DNA from: Aquificota bacterium
Lineage (GTDB): Bacteria; Aquificota; Aquificia; Aquificales; Aquificaceae
NCBI GenBank assembly: GCA_018771605.1
Contig: CP076324.1
Location: 1,054,001-1,118,000 of the forward strand
Direction: 5' to 3'
Length of the DNA: 64,000 bases
Positions 34,608 to 45,368 of the stretch are shown here, piece after piece. Position numbers and translations under genes: made by a program. The notes beneath the pieces are model-generated. The model saw nothing but the letters and a program-made list of their open reading frames with translations, ran no database searches and was not told where the DNA came from. Position 1 is the stretch's first letter, and each line of letters begins with the position of its first letter.

Positions 34608-35103
34608 TAGCCTTTAGCTTCTCTTTAGCATACTCCATAAGGCCACCGGCTTTTAAGATGGCCATAAGGGTTTCCGGGAACTTTGTGGCTTGGTATTCTT
34701 TTCCTTTAGTGAGATTTCTCACTATACCCTTTTCCAAGTCCACTTCCACCTCATCACCTTGGTCCATTTCATCCACCGCCTGTGGAGCCTCCACTATGGG
34801 AAGTCCTATGTTTATAGCATTCCTAAAGAATATCCTTGCAAAGGACTTAGCAATAACCACAGGCACGCCCGCATACTTTATGGCGATGGGTGCATGCTCT
34901 CTGGAAGAGCCGGAGCCAAAATTCCTGCCAGCCACTATAATATCGCCTTCCTTGTGTTCCTTGGCAAAGTTGGGATGTTCTGAGTCTTCCATCACATGCT
35001 GGGCAAGCTCATATGGGTCTGAAGTGTTTAAATATCTGGCAGGAATTATCTGGTCTGTGTCCACGTTGTCTCCAAACTTCCAAACCCTACCTCTTACAAT
35101 CAT
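34600..35103 (-). CDS. leuD: 3-isopropylmalate dehydratase small subunit
   Basis: 167 aa. Signatures are GRVWKFGDNVDTDQIIPARYLN, GRNFGSGSSREHAPIAIKYAGVPVVIAKSFARIFFRNAINIGLP, and the family C-terminus. It forms the swivel subunit of the LeuCD isomerase in leucine synthesis. LeuC is not in this window. Start 35103 rather than an in-frame ATG 24 nt upstream: the protein aligns from MIVRGRVW, and TATAAT lies 6 nt upstream of this ATG. Confidence 0.93.
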   Translation of the reverse strand: MIVRGRVWKFGDNVDTDQIIPARYLNTSDPYELAQHVMEDSEHPNFAKEHKEGDIIVAGRNFGSGSSREHAPIAIKYAGVPVVIAKSFARIFFRNAINIGLPIVEAPQAVDEMDQGDEVEVDLEKGIVRNLTKGKEYQATKFPETLMAILKAGGLMEYAKEKLKANG

Positions 35104-35109
35104 AGGAAA

Positions 35110-35115
35110 ATTATA
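35110..35115 (-). promoter_or_regulatory. -10 hexamer of leuD, leaderless arrangement
   Basis: TATAAT on the minus strand ends 6 nt before ATG 35103; no Shine-Dalgarno sequence. Confidence 0.5.
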
Positions 35116-35170
35116 AACTAAAAACACATGCTGGGTATGAAATTGCAGTGCTTCAAATATTTTGAAAACT

Positions 35171-37465
35171 TTATCCCTTTACCACCACCCTTACAATCCT
35201 ATCCTCTCCTATCTCCCATCTTTTCTTTGCCCTCTGGTCAAGCCTGCTCAAAGGTAGGTCTTTTTCCTCCAATCTATCATAAAATACCTTACCTTCCTTT
35301 GTGGCTATCATAAGCTCTACAGAGCCTTTTATAGGAACCACATCCACAAGCCTTTCCCTTGAAGAGCCAAGCACCTCCACGCCCTTTGTGGCCCTTCCCC
35401 TTTGTGGCACCTCTTGGAGCGAAATTTTCTTTATCCCGCCCTCTTCCGTTATCACCAGCAGATACTCTGCATCCCTCAAGGCTCTTATGCCTACCACCAT
35501 ATCCCCGCTTTCCAACTTTATGCCTTGCACACCCTTTGAACCAACTGTGGCGGGTGGTACCTCTCCCACTGGGAACCTTAGCAACCTTCCTCTATGGGTA
35601 AATAGAAGCACATCCCCCTCTTCTGGCGCTTGCACCACCTTAACTATTCTGTCTCCTTCTTCGGAGAACTTTATTATTTGCATACCTTGAGACCTATATT
35701 CAAAATCCACAAGGGGAATCTTCTTTACATATCCCATCTGGGTTGCCAAAAGGATCCTTCCTTCTACATGGGACCTTACAAAGGCGCCAACTATTTTCTC
35801 TTCCGCTTCTTTTAGAGATACATGGCTACCCCTTAGGGCTTGAGAGCCTGCTATCCAATAGACCCTTCCCTTATCGGAAACCATAAAAAGACCGCTGGTA
35901 AAAGGCACATCAAGTATATTTACTACCTCTTCACCTTCTTCCATGTCCTCTACGGGTAGAACTCTACCCTTTACATATACAACTACAGTGAGGGCACCCT
36001 CTTCTTGGGATTGAAGCTCTTCTACAAGAGTTTTCCTTGGTGCATTAAAGCTTTTGACAAGCTCCTGCATTTCTTCTATAAAGACCTTTATCCTTTCCTC
36101 TTCCTTTTCCACAAGCCTTGTGTAATACTCTATCTTCTCCTTTAACTCTTTCTCTTCTTCCTCCAGTTTTCCCCTTTCAAGGGATGTGAGCCTTTGAAGC
36201 TTCATATCCAAGACCGCATTCGCCTGAGCTTGGGATAGCTTATACTTATTCATAAGCCTTTCTCTTGCCTCTTGAACATCGGAGGAGCTTCTTATATCCT
36301 GTATAACTTCATCAAGGTGCTTGAGGGCTATCAAAAGACCTTCTACTATATGGAGCCTTTCCTTTGCCTTTGAAAGGAAAAACTTAGACCTTCTTAGTAT
36401 TACTTCAAGCCTATGGGCCATAAATTCCTGAAGAAGGGTCTTTATACCCACAAGCTTTGGCTCACCCCTTATTAGCACTACAAAGTTAAGAGGGAAGTTC
36501 TTCCTTAAGGCGGTGTGTTTATAAAGCTTTTCAAGGGTTTTATTGCCATCCGCATCACGTTTTAGCTCTACTACTATCCTTATACCCTCCTTATCCGACT
36601 CATCCCTTATATCGGATATCTCTTTTAACTTGCCCTCCCTTGCAAGCTCTGCCATACGTTTTATTAGCTCCGCCTTGTTTACCTGATAGGGAAGTTCTGT
36701 TATTACTATCTGCTCTCTTCCACCAGAAAGCTTTTCTATGTGGGCCTTTGCCCTTATCTTTACCTGACCCCTACCCTTGTCGTAGAACTCTATAAGCTCA
36801 GAGTAGTTTTCCACTATGCCACCGGTGGGAAAGTCTGGGCCTTTTATATACTTCATTATCTCTTGAGTGGTGAGGTCTGGGTTTTTGGCAAGCTCCACAA
36901 GGGCCTGGCATACTTCTTTGAGGTTGTGGGGTGGAATAGAGGTGGCAAGGCCTACCGCTATACCGCTGGTTCCATTACACAAAAGGTTTGGAAATTTGGA
37001 GGGTAGCACAGAAGGTTCTAAGGTAGAACCGTCAAAGTTAGGCACAAAGTCCACCGTATTCTTGTCAATGTCTTCAAGGAGCTTTAGGGCATACTTGGAA
37101 AGCTTGGCTTCCGTATACCTCATGGCCGCAGGCGGGTCTCCATCCACAGACCCAAAGTTCCCTTGGCCTATTACAAGAGGATAGTTCATGTTAAAGTCTT
37201 GGGCCATACGCACCAGGGCTTCATAGACCGCTTGATCTCCATGAGGATGGTAGTATCCTAAAACTGCACCCACTATCCTGGCGCTTTTTACAAAGGGCTT
37301 TTCTGGATAAAGGCCCATTTCATACATGGCATAGAGTATTCTTCTCTGGACGGGCTTTAGACCATCCCTAACGTCTGGTATGGCCCTGCCCACAATAACG
37401 GACATTGCATAGTCTATGTAAGACTGCTTTACTTCTTCTTCTATGGGAACTGTTATGATCTCCAT
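35171..37465 (-). CDS. gyrA: DNA gyrase / topoisomerase IV subunit A
   Basis: 764 aa. The N-terminal breakage-reunion domain has [32 protein letters not shown] and the catalytic Tyr in [10 protein letters not shown] (about 118). A coiled coil lies near 350-450. The C-terminal beta-pinwheel contains PQRGRATKG at the position of the GyrA box (canonical QRRGGKG), so the box is altered. The whole protein is shorter than most GyrA (about 800-880). It cannot be firmly separated from ParC by sequence reading alone. It is transcribed leftward, next to topA. Confidence 0.9.
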   Translation of the reverse strand: MEIITVPIEEEVKQSYIDYAMSVIVGRAIPDVRDGLKPVQRRILYAMYEMGLYPEKPFVKSARIVGAVLGYYHPHGDQAVYEALVRMAQDFNMNYPLVIGQGNFGSVDGDPPAAMRYTEAKLSKYALKLLEDIDKNTVDFVPNFDGSTLEPSVLPSKFPNLLCNGTSGIAVGLATSIPPHNLKEVCQALVELAKNPDLTTQEIMKYIKGPDFPTGGIVENYSELIEFYDKGRGQVKIRAKAHIEKLSGGREQIVITELPYQVNKAELIKRMAELAREGKLKEISDIRDESDKEGIRIVVELKRDADGNKTLEKLYKHTALRKNFPLNFVVLIRGEPKLVGIKTLLQEFMAHRLEVILRRSKFFLSKAKERLHIVEGLLIALKHLDEVIQDIRSSSDVQEARERLMNKYKLSQAQANAVLDMKLQRLTSLERGKLEEEEKELKEKIEYYTRLVEKEEERIKVFIEEMQELVKSFNAPRKTLVEELQSQEEGALTVVVYVKGRVLPVEDMEEGEEVVNILDVPFTSGLFMVSDKGRVYWIAGSQALRGSHVSLKEAEEKIVGAFVRSHVEGRILLATQMGYVKKIPLVDFEYRSQGMQIIKFSEEGDRIVKVVQAPEEGDVLLFTHRGRLLRFPVGEVPPATVGSKGVQGIKLESGDMVVGIRALRDAEYLLVITEEGGIKKISLQEVPQRGRATKGVEVLGSSRERLVDVVPIKGSVELMIATKEGKVFYDRLEEKDLPLSRLDQRAKKRWEIGEDRIVRVVVKG

Positions 37466-37507
37466 GGTGCTGATAGATATAGTATAACATAACTAAAAGA
37501 CAGACTT

Positions 37508-39118
37508 TTAGCCGTTGAACGTGTTTAAAGAACTAAAAAACTTCCTTACCATTTCCTTCCAATCTTCTTTTCCTTCTTCTACTCTATCTAAGCCTTCTTC
37601 CATCTGGCTGGTAAATTTATAATCTACAACCTTTGGAAACCATTCCTTTATGAAATCTACTACTTCAAAAGCCAAGTCTGTGGGCTTGAGATAACCCTTC
37701 TCTTCTACCACATAACCCCTTTCTTTAAGAGTTTTGACTATAACCGCATAAGTGGAAGGCCTGCCTATGCCAAGTTCCTCAAGCTTTTTAACCAAGCTTC
37801 CTTCTGTATATCTCGGTGGTGGTTGTGTTTGCCTTTTTTCAAGGGTTATCTTCTTGGGCTTTAAAATTTCACCTTTTTTAAGCCTTGGTAAGGCTAAAAG
37901 TTCTAAGCTTTCTGGATAGACCTTAAGGTATCCATCAAAAAATAGTTCACTACCCTTTGCTACAAAATACATCTCTTCTCCCTTTTTCTTTTCATAAAGG
38001 GGTGTTAGTATGGCTTTTTTCTTTATCAAAATGGCTGGGGCCATAAGGCTTGCCAGAGTTCTTTTGAAAATAAGCTCGTAAAGCTCCTTTTCCTTTCCTT
38101 GCAGAGGTGGTTTTTGTAAGCTTGTGGGCCTTATACATTCATGGGCTCCTTGCGCAGTCTCCTTTTCTTTGAATTTTCTCAAAGCTCCCACATACTCTTT
38201 ACCGTAGGTTTTTTCAATGAACTTCATAAACTCTTGAGCCTTTTTTGGGTTCATCCTGTGGCTATCTGTTCTTGGATAGGTAATATGACCTTCTTCATAG
38301 AGCTTTTGGGCTATCCTTTGAGTTTGTTCCACGCTAAGCTTTAGGAGGCTGTTGGCTGTGGCCTGTAGGCTTGAGGTTATAAAGGGTGCTGGGGGTTGCC
38401 TTTTTTCCTTTTCTTCTTCATACCCTGCTACTTCAAAGAGAGCATCTTTTATCTTTTCAAGGTAGGGTTTGGCATTCTCTGGTTTCTCAAACCTATAGTC
38501 CCAAAGGGCAGAAAATTCCACACCATCCTTTTCAAAAATGACCTTTATATAGTAATACTCCTTTTTCCTAAAGCTTAATATCTCTCTTTCCCTTTCCACA
38601 ATAAGCCTCAAGGCTGGCGATTGGACTCTACCTATGGATAGGGTGTTTTTCTTAAAGGCTTTCCAAAGGTGTGGAGAGAGCTTATAGCCTATAAGCCTGT
38701 CAAGGATTCTGCGTGCAAACTGCGCCTTTACAAGGTTTTGGTTTATCTCTGTGGGATTTTCCACGGCATCTTTTATGCTTTCCTTTGTTATCTCATAGAA
38801 GACTACCCTATTGATTGGTTTTTTTAGTTTTTCAAGCTCCTTATAAACAAAGTAGGCTATAGCTTCTCCTTCCCTGTCTGGGTCGGTGCCTATGAATATA
38901 TGGTCAGCCCTTTGTGCAACTCTTTTTATATCATCCATTATCTTCTTTTTGCCTTTAACCCAAGTAAAGGTAGGCTTTAGGGTTTCCTCATCCACTCCCA
39001 AGCTATCCGGTGGTAGGTCCTTTATATGCCCAAGGGTAGCCTTTACAATCCAATCTTTCCCAAGGTATTTGGCTATGGTTTTAGCCTTGGTAGGACTTTC
39101 CACTATAAAGAGCTTCAC
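37508..39118 (-). CDS. topA: DNA topoisomerase I (type IA), short form without zinc fingers
   Basis: 536 aa. The Toprim domain begins MKLFIVESPTKAKTIAKYLG and carries the metal acidic set GTDPDREGEAIA. The gate region is LSIGRVQSPALRLIVERE, the active-site Tyr is in HITYPRTDSHRM, and the core closes with ELGIGRPSTYAVIVKTLKERGYV. It relaxes negative supercoils. E. coli TopA is 865 aa; the C-terminal zinc-ribbon domains are absent here, as in some thermophilic TopA. The start is GTG with TATACT 7 nt upstream. Confidence 0.93.
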   Translation of the reverse strand: MKLFIVESPTKAKTIAKYLGKDWIVKATLGHIKDLPPDSLGVDEETLKPTFTWVKGKKKIMDDIKRVAQRADHIFIGTDPDREGEAIAYFVYKELEKLKKPINRVVFYEITKESIKDAVENPTEINQNLVKAQFARRILDRLIGYKLSPHLWKAFKKNTLSIGRVQSPALRLIVEREREILSFRKKEYYYIKVIFEKDGVEFSALWDYRFEKPENAKPYLEKIKDALFEVAGYEEEKEKRQPPAPFITSSLQATANSLLKLSVEQTQRIAQKLYEEGHITYPRTDSHRMNPKKAQEFMKFIEKTYGKEYVGALRKFKEKETAQGAHECIRPTSLQKPPLQGKEKELYELIFKRTLASLMAPAILIKKKAILTPLYEKKKGEEMYFVAKGSELFFDGYLKVYPESLELLALPRLKKGEILKPKKITLEKRQTQPPPRYTEGSLVKKLEELGIGRPSTYAVIVKTLKERGYVVEEKGYLKPTDLAFEVVDFIKEWFPKVVDYKFTSQMEEGLDRVEEGKEDWKEMVRKFFSSLNTFNG

Positions 39119-39125
39119 AAAGAAA

Positions 39126-39131
39126 AGTATA
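39126..39131 (-). promoter_or_regulatory. -10 hexamer of topA, leaderless arrangement
   Basis: TATACT on the minus strand ends 7 nt before GTG 39118; no Shine-Dalgarno sequence. Confidence 0.45.
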
Positions 39132-39149
39132 AATTAACACAAGTAGGAT

Positions 39150-39172
39150 AAAACAGGCGGGAAGACCCCGCC
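39150..39172 (-). terminator. Hairpin terminator after the pilin-like fragment
   Basis: GGCGGG and CCCGCC arms with a short TCTT-type loop, followed on the minus strand by TGTTTTAT. It lies just 3' of the ORF ending at 39184 and upstream of topA. Confidence 0.5.
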
Positions 39173-39183
39173 CAATATTAGGG

Positions 39184-39393
39184 CTATCTTTTTACAGCTC
39201 TCCATGTGCCTTCGGCCTTGGTGGTTTCATTTGGATTGTTAGGGTCCATACAATAATCTCCAGCTGGCACACCATCACCATACAGGCCTGTTATGGTGTT
39301 ATTTGCGCCATTGTATTCGCCAAAGAAGGTTGCATATTCGGCAGGAGGACATGTCCCATTAATGCATTTATCATTGCATATAATTACAGGCAC
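39184..39393 (-). pseudogene. Possible C-terminal fragment of a pilin-like secreted protein
   Basis: An open frame of 69 codons from a GTG at 39393. The sequence is rich in Gly, Asn and Asp with four Cys residues (VIICNDKCINGTCPP ... GDYCMDPNN), ending TTKAEGTWRAVKR. This looks like the C-terminal globular part of a type IV pilin or pseudopilin. There is no signal or hydrophobic N-terminus. Upstream, the frame runs into the terminal repeat of element copy B and meets a stop at once. I infer that the 5' part was lost or displaced by the element. The family call is weak. Confidence 0.35.
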
Positions 39394-39398
39394 TCTAA

Positions 39399-39613
39399 AT
39401 ATACGCCGAGTGAGAAATTAATCAAAAGAATGTCTTACTACTACTCCTACCCTTGCAAAAAATAAATGAGACAAGCAATGTAGGTGCACGGCATGCCGTA
39501 CCTCAAAAAAAATCCAAAATGTAGGGGCGGGTCTTGGACCCGCCCGATGTTTTATAATTTGGCAGGTTTAAAACCTGCCACTACAAAGGATGAATTTCTC
39601 ACCCAACGTATAC
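39399..39613. mobile_element. Copy B: TIR-bounded, multi-hairpin non-autonomous element
   Basis: About 215 bp bounded by imperfect inverted repeats of about 23 bp: left TATACGCCGAGTGAGAAATT, right (reverse complement) TATACGTTGGGTGAGAAATT. Inside are three successive foldbacks: the GCACGGCATGCCGT palindrome at about 39486-39499, GGCGGGT/ACCCGCC at 39526-39544, and GGCAGGTTT/AAACCTGCC at 39561-39579. No ORF is present. Copy A at 388-564 shares about 177 bp. The architecture is that of a MITE; the transposase family is unknown. The rest of 39394-39718 shows no gene. Confidence 0.65.
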
Positions 39614-39718
39614 GTAGCTGTTATTGTTACCGATAAATGTTATTTTAAACATAGGAAATTAGTAAAGATTTAAGGCTAAACTGCTTAGTCTAAGTTAAGT
39701 TGCAATTGGAAATTTTTA

Positions 39719-41276
<1,558 letters not shown>

Positions 41277-41280
41277 TTAA

Positions 41281-41286
41281 ATTATA
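41281..41286 (-). promoter_or_regulatory. -10 hexamer of eno, leaderless arrangement
   Basis: TATAAT on the minus strand ends 7 nt before ATG 41273; no Shine-Dalgarno sequence. Confidence 0.6.
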
Positions 41287-41305
41287 CCACAATAATATAT
41301 AGGTG

Positions 41306-41728
41306 ATGATAGTGTTTTTATTGACTATCCTTTTTTCCTTTGCCTTTTCGGAAGGTTTGTGTATAAGAGAAGTCTATAATCCATACTCGGAAGTATATCT
41401 AAGCTATGTGTTTAGAAAAAACGTGGAAAGACTTGTTTTGGAAAGTGGATATAAAATTGATTGTGGTGAGGGCTCAAAAGAGATAAAGCCAGAGGTGGAG
41501 CTATTTAAGGAACATCCTATAGCTTACACACCGCAACAAAGAGTTAGTGCCTATAATCTGGAACTTAGAGTGAGCCTTTCTATGGATGGTAAAAAGAAAA
41601 GTTTTAGCGTTTTTGTGCCTTATACACAGCAAGGTGGCATGGTAGGCGACCTACCAAAAAGGAAGGCTATAGAGGAGGCATTTAGAATAATATACATAGA
41701 TATGCTTGAATTTATAAAGATGAGGTGA
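41306..41728 (+). CDS. Secreted LptE-like protein
   Basis: About 140 aa with a signal peptide (MIVFLLTILFSFAFSEG) and the LptE-like succession: a charged helix (FRKNVERLVLESG), an acidic strand, then HPIAYTPQQRVSAYNLELRVSLSM and VPYTQQGGMVGDLPKRKAIEEAFRII. LptE is the outer-membrane lipoprotein that plugs LptD. The lipobox Cys is not clear (GLC at about 19-21 is late), so lipidation is uncertain. A GTG 3 nt upstream is also possible. It heads a short rightward operon with the zinc-ribbon gene and ribD. Confidence 0.55.
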   Translation: MIVFLLTILFSFAFSEGLCIREVYNPYSEVYLSYVFRKNVERLVLESGYKIDCGEGSKEIKPEVELFKEHPIAYTPQQRVSAYNLELRVSLSMDGKKKSFSVFVPYTQQGGMVGDLPKRKAIEEAFRIIYIDMLEFIKMR

Positions 41729-41733
41729 GTTAA

Positions 41734-42006
41734 ATGAAATGCCCAAGGTGTGTAGATGTGGACCTTTTGGAAGTAAACAAGTACGGTGTGCTGGTGGATG
41801 TTTGCCCGTATTGCGGCGGTATATGGCTTGATAAAGGAGAACTGTCAAAAATAATAGAAGCCATACGCAGGGTAGAAAATAGCTTGGATGAAGAGATAAG
41901 GGTTATATCAAAGGACCATCCCGAGGTATATAGAAAGTACGAAGAGTACAAACACAAAAAGAAGAAAAAGTCTATCTTTGGCGAGATTTTTGATATATTT
42001 GACTGA
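41734..42006 (+). CDS. zf-TFIIB domain zinc-ribbon protein
   Basis: 90 aa. The N-terminal zinc ribbon is MKCPRC ... VDVCPYCGGIWLDKGEL, the zf-TFIIB pattern, followed by a charged helix and a lysine-rich segment (KHKKKKKS). The function is unknown; such proteins are common small zinc-ribbon partners in bacteria. The stop overlaps the ribD start by 1 nt. Confidence 0.8.
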   Translation: MKCPRCVDVDLLEVNKYGVLVDVCPYCGGIWLDKGELSKIIEAIRRVENSLDEEIRVISKDHPEVYRKYEEYKHKKKKKSIFGEIFDIFD

Positions 42007-43082
42007 TGAGCGATCTTGAGTTTATGCAAAGAGCCATTGACCTTGCCAAGGAGCGCAAGGGACTTACACACCCAAATCCAACTGTAGGTTGCGTGATAGT
42101 GAAGGATGGACAGATAGTGGGAGAGGGCTATCATGAAAGGGCTGGCATGCCCCATGCAGAGGTGGTGGCACTACAACAAGCTGGAGAGATGGCCAGAGGA
42201 GCTACCCTTTATGTAACCCTTGAGCCTTGCACTCACTATGGTAGGACTCCTCCTTGCACCGATGCCATAATAAGAGCCGGGCTAAAGCGGGTGGTTATTG
42301 CCACATTGGACCCAAACCCCCTTGTTTCTGGCAAAGGTGTAGAGAGGCTAAAAAGGGCTGGCATTGAAGTGTCTGTGGGTGTGTTAGAAGAGGAGGCAAA
42401 AAGGCTAAACGAAGACTTTTTTACCTACATAACGCAAAAGAGGCCTTACATAACCCTAAAGTGGGCCCAGAGCATAGATGGGTCTATGGCTACAAAAACG
42501 GGAGATAGCAAATGGATAAGTTCTCAAGAGTCAAGAGATTTTGCTCACAGGCTAAGGGCGGAGGCAACGGCCGTGCTTGTGGGTATAAACACAGCCTTAA
42601 GAGATGACCCTGAGCTAACCATAAGGGCCTTTCCTTGGGAAAGACAGCCCATAAGGATAGTCCTTGACCCACAGCTTAGGATAAGGGAAGACTTAAAGCT
42701 GATAAGGGATGGCAAGGCATCTACCATAATAATAACGGCCAGTGAAAACAGGGAAAAGATACAAAGGTTGGAAGAGATGGGTGTAAGGGTCCTTTTGGCA
42801 CCTTCAAAGGATGGGAGGTTGGATCTGAAGGAAGTTTTAAGGGAGCTTTACTTTATGGAGGTTATGCACCTTTTGGTGGAAGGGGGTTCTATTACCCATA
42901 CCACTTTTATAAGAGAGGGGCTTTTTGACAGGCTTTGGGTATTTGTAGCACCCCTTTTGATAGGAGAGGGCAAGAGGATAGGAGAACTTAATGTAGAAGC
43001 TTTGCAAGAGGCCAAAAGGCTACGCCTCAGGGAAATAAAAAGGTTTGGAGAAGATGTAGCCTTGGAGTATCTTAATCTTTGA
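42006..43082 (+). CDS. ribD: Bifunctional riboflavin biosynthesis deaminase/reductase
   Basis: 358 aa. The N-terminal CDA-fold deaminase has zinc ligands in HAEVVAL and EPCTHYGRTPPCTDAI. The C-terminal DHFR-like reductase starts about residue 145 (RPYITLKWAQSIDGSMATKTGDSKWIS) and closes with LLVEGGSITHTTFI. It carries out steps 2 and 3 of riboflavin synthesis from GTP. It converges with trmD with an 11-bp overlap. Confidence 0.95.
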   Translation: MSDLEFMQRAIDLAKERKGLTHPNPTVGCVIVKDGQIVGEGYHERAGMPHAEVVALQQAGEMARGATLYVTLEPCTHYGRTPPCTDAIIRAGLKRVVIATLDPNPLVSGKGVERLKRAGIEVSVGVLEEEAKRLNEDFFTYITQKRPYITLKWAQSIDGSMATKTGDSKWISSQESRDFAHRLRAEATAVLVGINTALRDDPELTIRAFPWERQPIRIVLDPQLRIREDLKLIRDGKASTIIITASENREKIQRLEEMGVRVLLAPSKDGRLDLKEVLRELYFMEVMHLLVEGGSITHTTFIREGLFDRLWVFVAPLLIGEGKRIGELNVEALQEAKRLRLREIKRFGEDVALEYLNL

Positions 43083-43848
43083 GCATCCTTATCGCCTTCT
43101 CATAGCCTACCCTTTCAAGCCAGCCCTCAAAGGTAAGGCCCTCCTTTATGGCTGTAAGAATGGAGCTTTCTAACTCTGTTAGGTCCTTTGGCACAAGGTC
43201 CGGCCTTAGCCTTAAGGTCCTCTCTACGGAATGCCAAAGCTCCCAAAGTCTTATAAGCTGGTGGTTTCCGGAGAGGAGAACATCCGGCACCCTCATTCCT
43301 CTAAATTCCGGGGGCCTTGTATAAACTGGAGAGCCAAGCCATCTTCTAAAAGAATCTCTTTTTATACTTTCTGGCTCACTCAAAACGCCGGGCAAAAGCC
43401 TTGCAATGCCTTCCAAAAGCACAAGGGCAAAAAGCTCTCCCCCTGCCAAAACAAAATCTCCCAAAGACAGCTCCTCATCGGCAAGAGTGCTTATCCTTTC
43501 GTCCAAGCCTTCATACCTTCCACATATTACGGCTATACTTTCAAGCTCTGAAAGTCTATCTAAATCTCCCTGATCTATCCTTTTGCCCCATGGCTGTGGA
43601 ATTATGGTATGTGGTCTTCCATGCGTTTTTAACAACTCTTCGTATGCCAAGAAGACAGGTTCGGGCTTTATAACCATACCGGGATGACCGCCGTAGGCCG
43701 TATCGTCCACTTGTCCCTTATGTGCATACCTTCTTATGTCTACGGTATAAAGCTCAAGCGATCCCTTCTTTATGGCTTGCCTTACTATGCCATACTCTGC
43801 ATAACAATTTATCACCTGAGGAAAAATAGTAAGCACAAAGAACTTCAT
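43072..43848 (-). CDS. trmD: tRNA (guanine37-N1)-methyltransferase
   Basis: 258 aa. The SPOUT trefoil-knot methyltransferase motifs are VKPEPVFLAYEEL, CGRYEGLDERI and LSLGDFVLAGGELFALVLLE. SPVYTRPPEFRGMRVPDVLLSGNHQLI contains the catalytic Asp and tRNA-recognition segment. It prevents frameshifting by m1G37. Usually trmD lies with rpsP/rimM/rplS; here it is third in an operon after a HTH protein and a Xer recombinase (4-nt overlap). Confidence 0.96.
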   Translation of the reverse strand: MKFFVLTIFPQVINCYAEYGIVRQAIKKGSLELYTVDIRRYAHKGQVDDTAYGGHPGMVIKPEPVFLAYEELLKTHGRPHTIIPQPWGKRIDQGDLDRLSELESIAVICGRYEGLDERISTLADEELSLGDFVLAGGELFALVLLEGIARLLPGVLSEPESIKRDSFRRWLGSPVYTRPPEFRGMRVPDVLLSGNHQLIRLWELWHSVERTLRLRPDLVPKDLTELESSILTAIKEGLTFEGWLERVGYEKAIRMLKD

Positions 43849-44708
43849 CTAAGAAAGCTCTTTACAAGGTTTTTGGCCCTGTCTTGGCTAAACCTATAGT
43901 ATATGTCTATGGTGGTCTTTACGTTAGAGTGGCCGGCGAACTCCTTTACCACCTCCGCAGGAAAGCCAGCATTAACAAGGTTTGTTATGTAGGTATGCCG
44001 GAAGCTATGAACTGAGAAAGGAATACCAAGCCTTTGAGATAGCCTGTTGGTAAAAACTTGTAAGGACCCTGTGTTTACTTTTATGTATTTTTCGTAGTCT
44101 TCAAGCCAAAGGTCAAGCTTTTGGCTTATCTCTAAGCTTTCTTCCTTTGTGGGGCCAATCAAAGGTACCATCCTTTCCTTCTTCCTTTTGGTGATTTCCG
44201 CGGGAAGCCTCAACCAGTATATACCTTCTGAATCTTTACGGAAGAACTCACTACTGAGCTTTGCATACTCGGATAGCCTAATACCACTATACAGGAAGAG
44301 TGTATAAACCCGTTCGTATTTTGTGTTCTTTACAGATTGAAATATTCTTTGGAGTTCTTCCTTTGTAAGCGCCCTTGGGCTCCTTTGGAGCCTTGAAGTA
44401 GAAAACTCATCCCTAATATCCTCTATTACAGACTCTATATCCGAATAGCGTTCTTTATCAAGCCAACCCCTTCTAAAGGCAAACCTGTAAAAGTGCTTTA
44501 TGGCAGATAGATGTGTAAGTATGGAAGACACAGAAAGGTTTGTGGAGTCTATGTAAGAGTATATATCTCCTTGTTCCGCCTCAAGCAGGCTTTTACCCTC
44601 TCCCAAATGCTTTTGAAAGGTGCTAAGGCACGTTTTGTAAGTTATTATGGTCCTCTGGCTTTTTGCCCTGCTTAGACTTTTAAGCCACAGGTCCAAAAGC
44701 CTATCCAT
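43845..44708 (-). CDS. Tyrosine recombinase, Xer family
   Basis: 287 aa. The N-terminal SAM-like core-binding domain occupies about residues 1-100 and the catalytic domain about 110-287. Catalytic residues are Arg144 (YSGIRLSEY), Lys about 174 (EITKRKKERM), His234 and Arg237 (HSFRHTY), His260 (AGHSNVKTT), and nucleophile Tyr270. The length fits XerC/D/A/H (about 290). It is probably the chromosome dimer resolvase, because a 28-bp dif-like site lies about 730 bp upstream. It is co-transcribed after a HTH/coiled-coil gene (10-nt gap) and before trmD. A phage or plasmid integrase is possible but less likely given these neighbours. Confidence 0.88.
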   Translation of the reverse strand: MDRLLDLWLKSLSRAKSQRTIITYKTCLSTFQKHLGEGKSLLEAEQGDIYSYIDSTNLSVSSILTHLSAIKHFYRFAFRRGWLDKERYSDIESVIEDIRDEFSTSRLQRSPRALTKEELQRIFQSVKNTKYERVYTLFLYSGIRLSEYAKLSSEFFRKDSEGIYWLRLPAEITKRKKERMVPLIGPTKEESLEISQKLDLWLEDYEKYIKVNTGSLQVFTNRLSQRLGIPFSVHSFRHTYITNLVNAGFPAEVVKEFAGHSNVKTTIDIYYRFSQDRAKNLVKSFLR

Positions 44709-44718
44709 ACTTAAAATT

Positions 44719-45351
44719 TTATTCCTTCTTCTTCCTTTTCTCTAGTTCCATCCTAAGAGCTGATAATTCCATCTCTTTACTCAAAAGCTCCTTGTCCTTA
44801 TCCAGTATAACCCTTTGAATTTCAAGCTCTTTTTGGTTAAGTATATAGTCCTTTTCCCTTAGGGCTTCTTCAAGCTCCCTTATCCTCTTTTCTTTTTCAC
44901 CAAGGCTTTCTTTTAATTTTTCGCACTCCCTTTCTTTTTCTAAACACTTTTCCTTTACGTTTGCTAACTCCTTTACAAGGAACTCCATCTCCTTTTCTCT
45001 TATAGCAAGCAGAGTGTAAAGACTGGAAAGCTCATGCAGGAGCTGTTCCTTTTGTTGTTCCTTTTGCATAAGTGCAGACATGTAGGTAGCGATAAGGCTT
45101 CCTTCCAAGGTAGATTTGAGACCCTCAAGGTTTGACTGTAGCTTTTTATCCTTTTCCTCTTGAGCCTCCTTTAGATTTCTTAGGTGGTCCAATTCTTCCT
45201 GAGTGAGATAAACATACCATATACCGTCTTCCTCCTTACCACCCTTTAGCACACCGGCCCTTATACGGTTCTTAACCGTGTTTAGAGATAGGTCTGTTAG
45301 CATAGCGTACTCGGATGCCTTCACTTTGACAACATCTTTGCCACTTTCCAT
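44719..45351 (-). CDS. HTH plus long coiled-coil protein encoded upstream of the Xer recombinase
   Basis: 210 aa. An N-terminal MerR/excisionase-like winged HTH lies at residues about 8-55 (VKASEYAMLTDLSLNTVKNRIRAGVLKGGKEEDGIWYVYLTQEELDHL). A continuous coiled coil runs to the C-terminus (about 60-210). It could be a DNA-binding recombination accessory factor or autorepressor. TTGACA half-sites surround its promoter. The start ATG 45351 has a clear GGAGG 6 nt upstream, so this gene has a normal leader. I know of no named family. Confidence 0.7.
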   Translation of the reverse strand: MESGKDVVKVKASEYAMLTDLSLNTVKNRIRAGVLKGGKEEDGIWYVYLTQEELDHLRNLKEAQEEKDKKLQSNLEGLKSTLEGSLIATYMSALMQKEQQKEQLLHELSSLYTLLAIREKEMEFLVKELANVKEKCLEKERECEKLKESLGEKEKRIRELEEALREKDYILNQKELEIQRVILDKDKELLSKEMELSALRMELEKRKKKE

Positions 45352-45368
45352 GATAGCCTCCTTTCAAG

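Noticed and set aside
43845-45351. Xer and HTH genes as part of a phage or integrative plasmid
   Set aside because: They are flanked by and co-transcribed with housekeeping genes (trmD, def nearby), there is no tRNA attachment site, and no phage genes are present.
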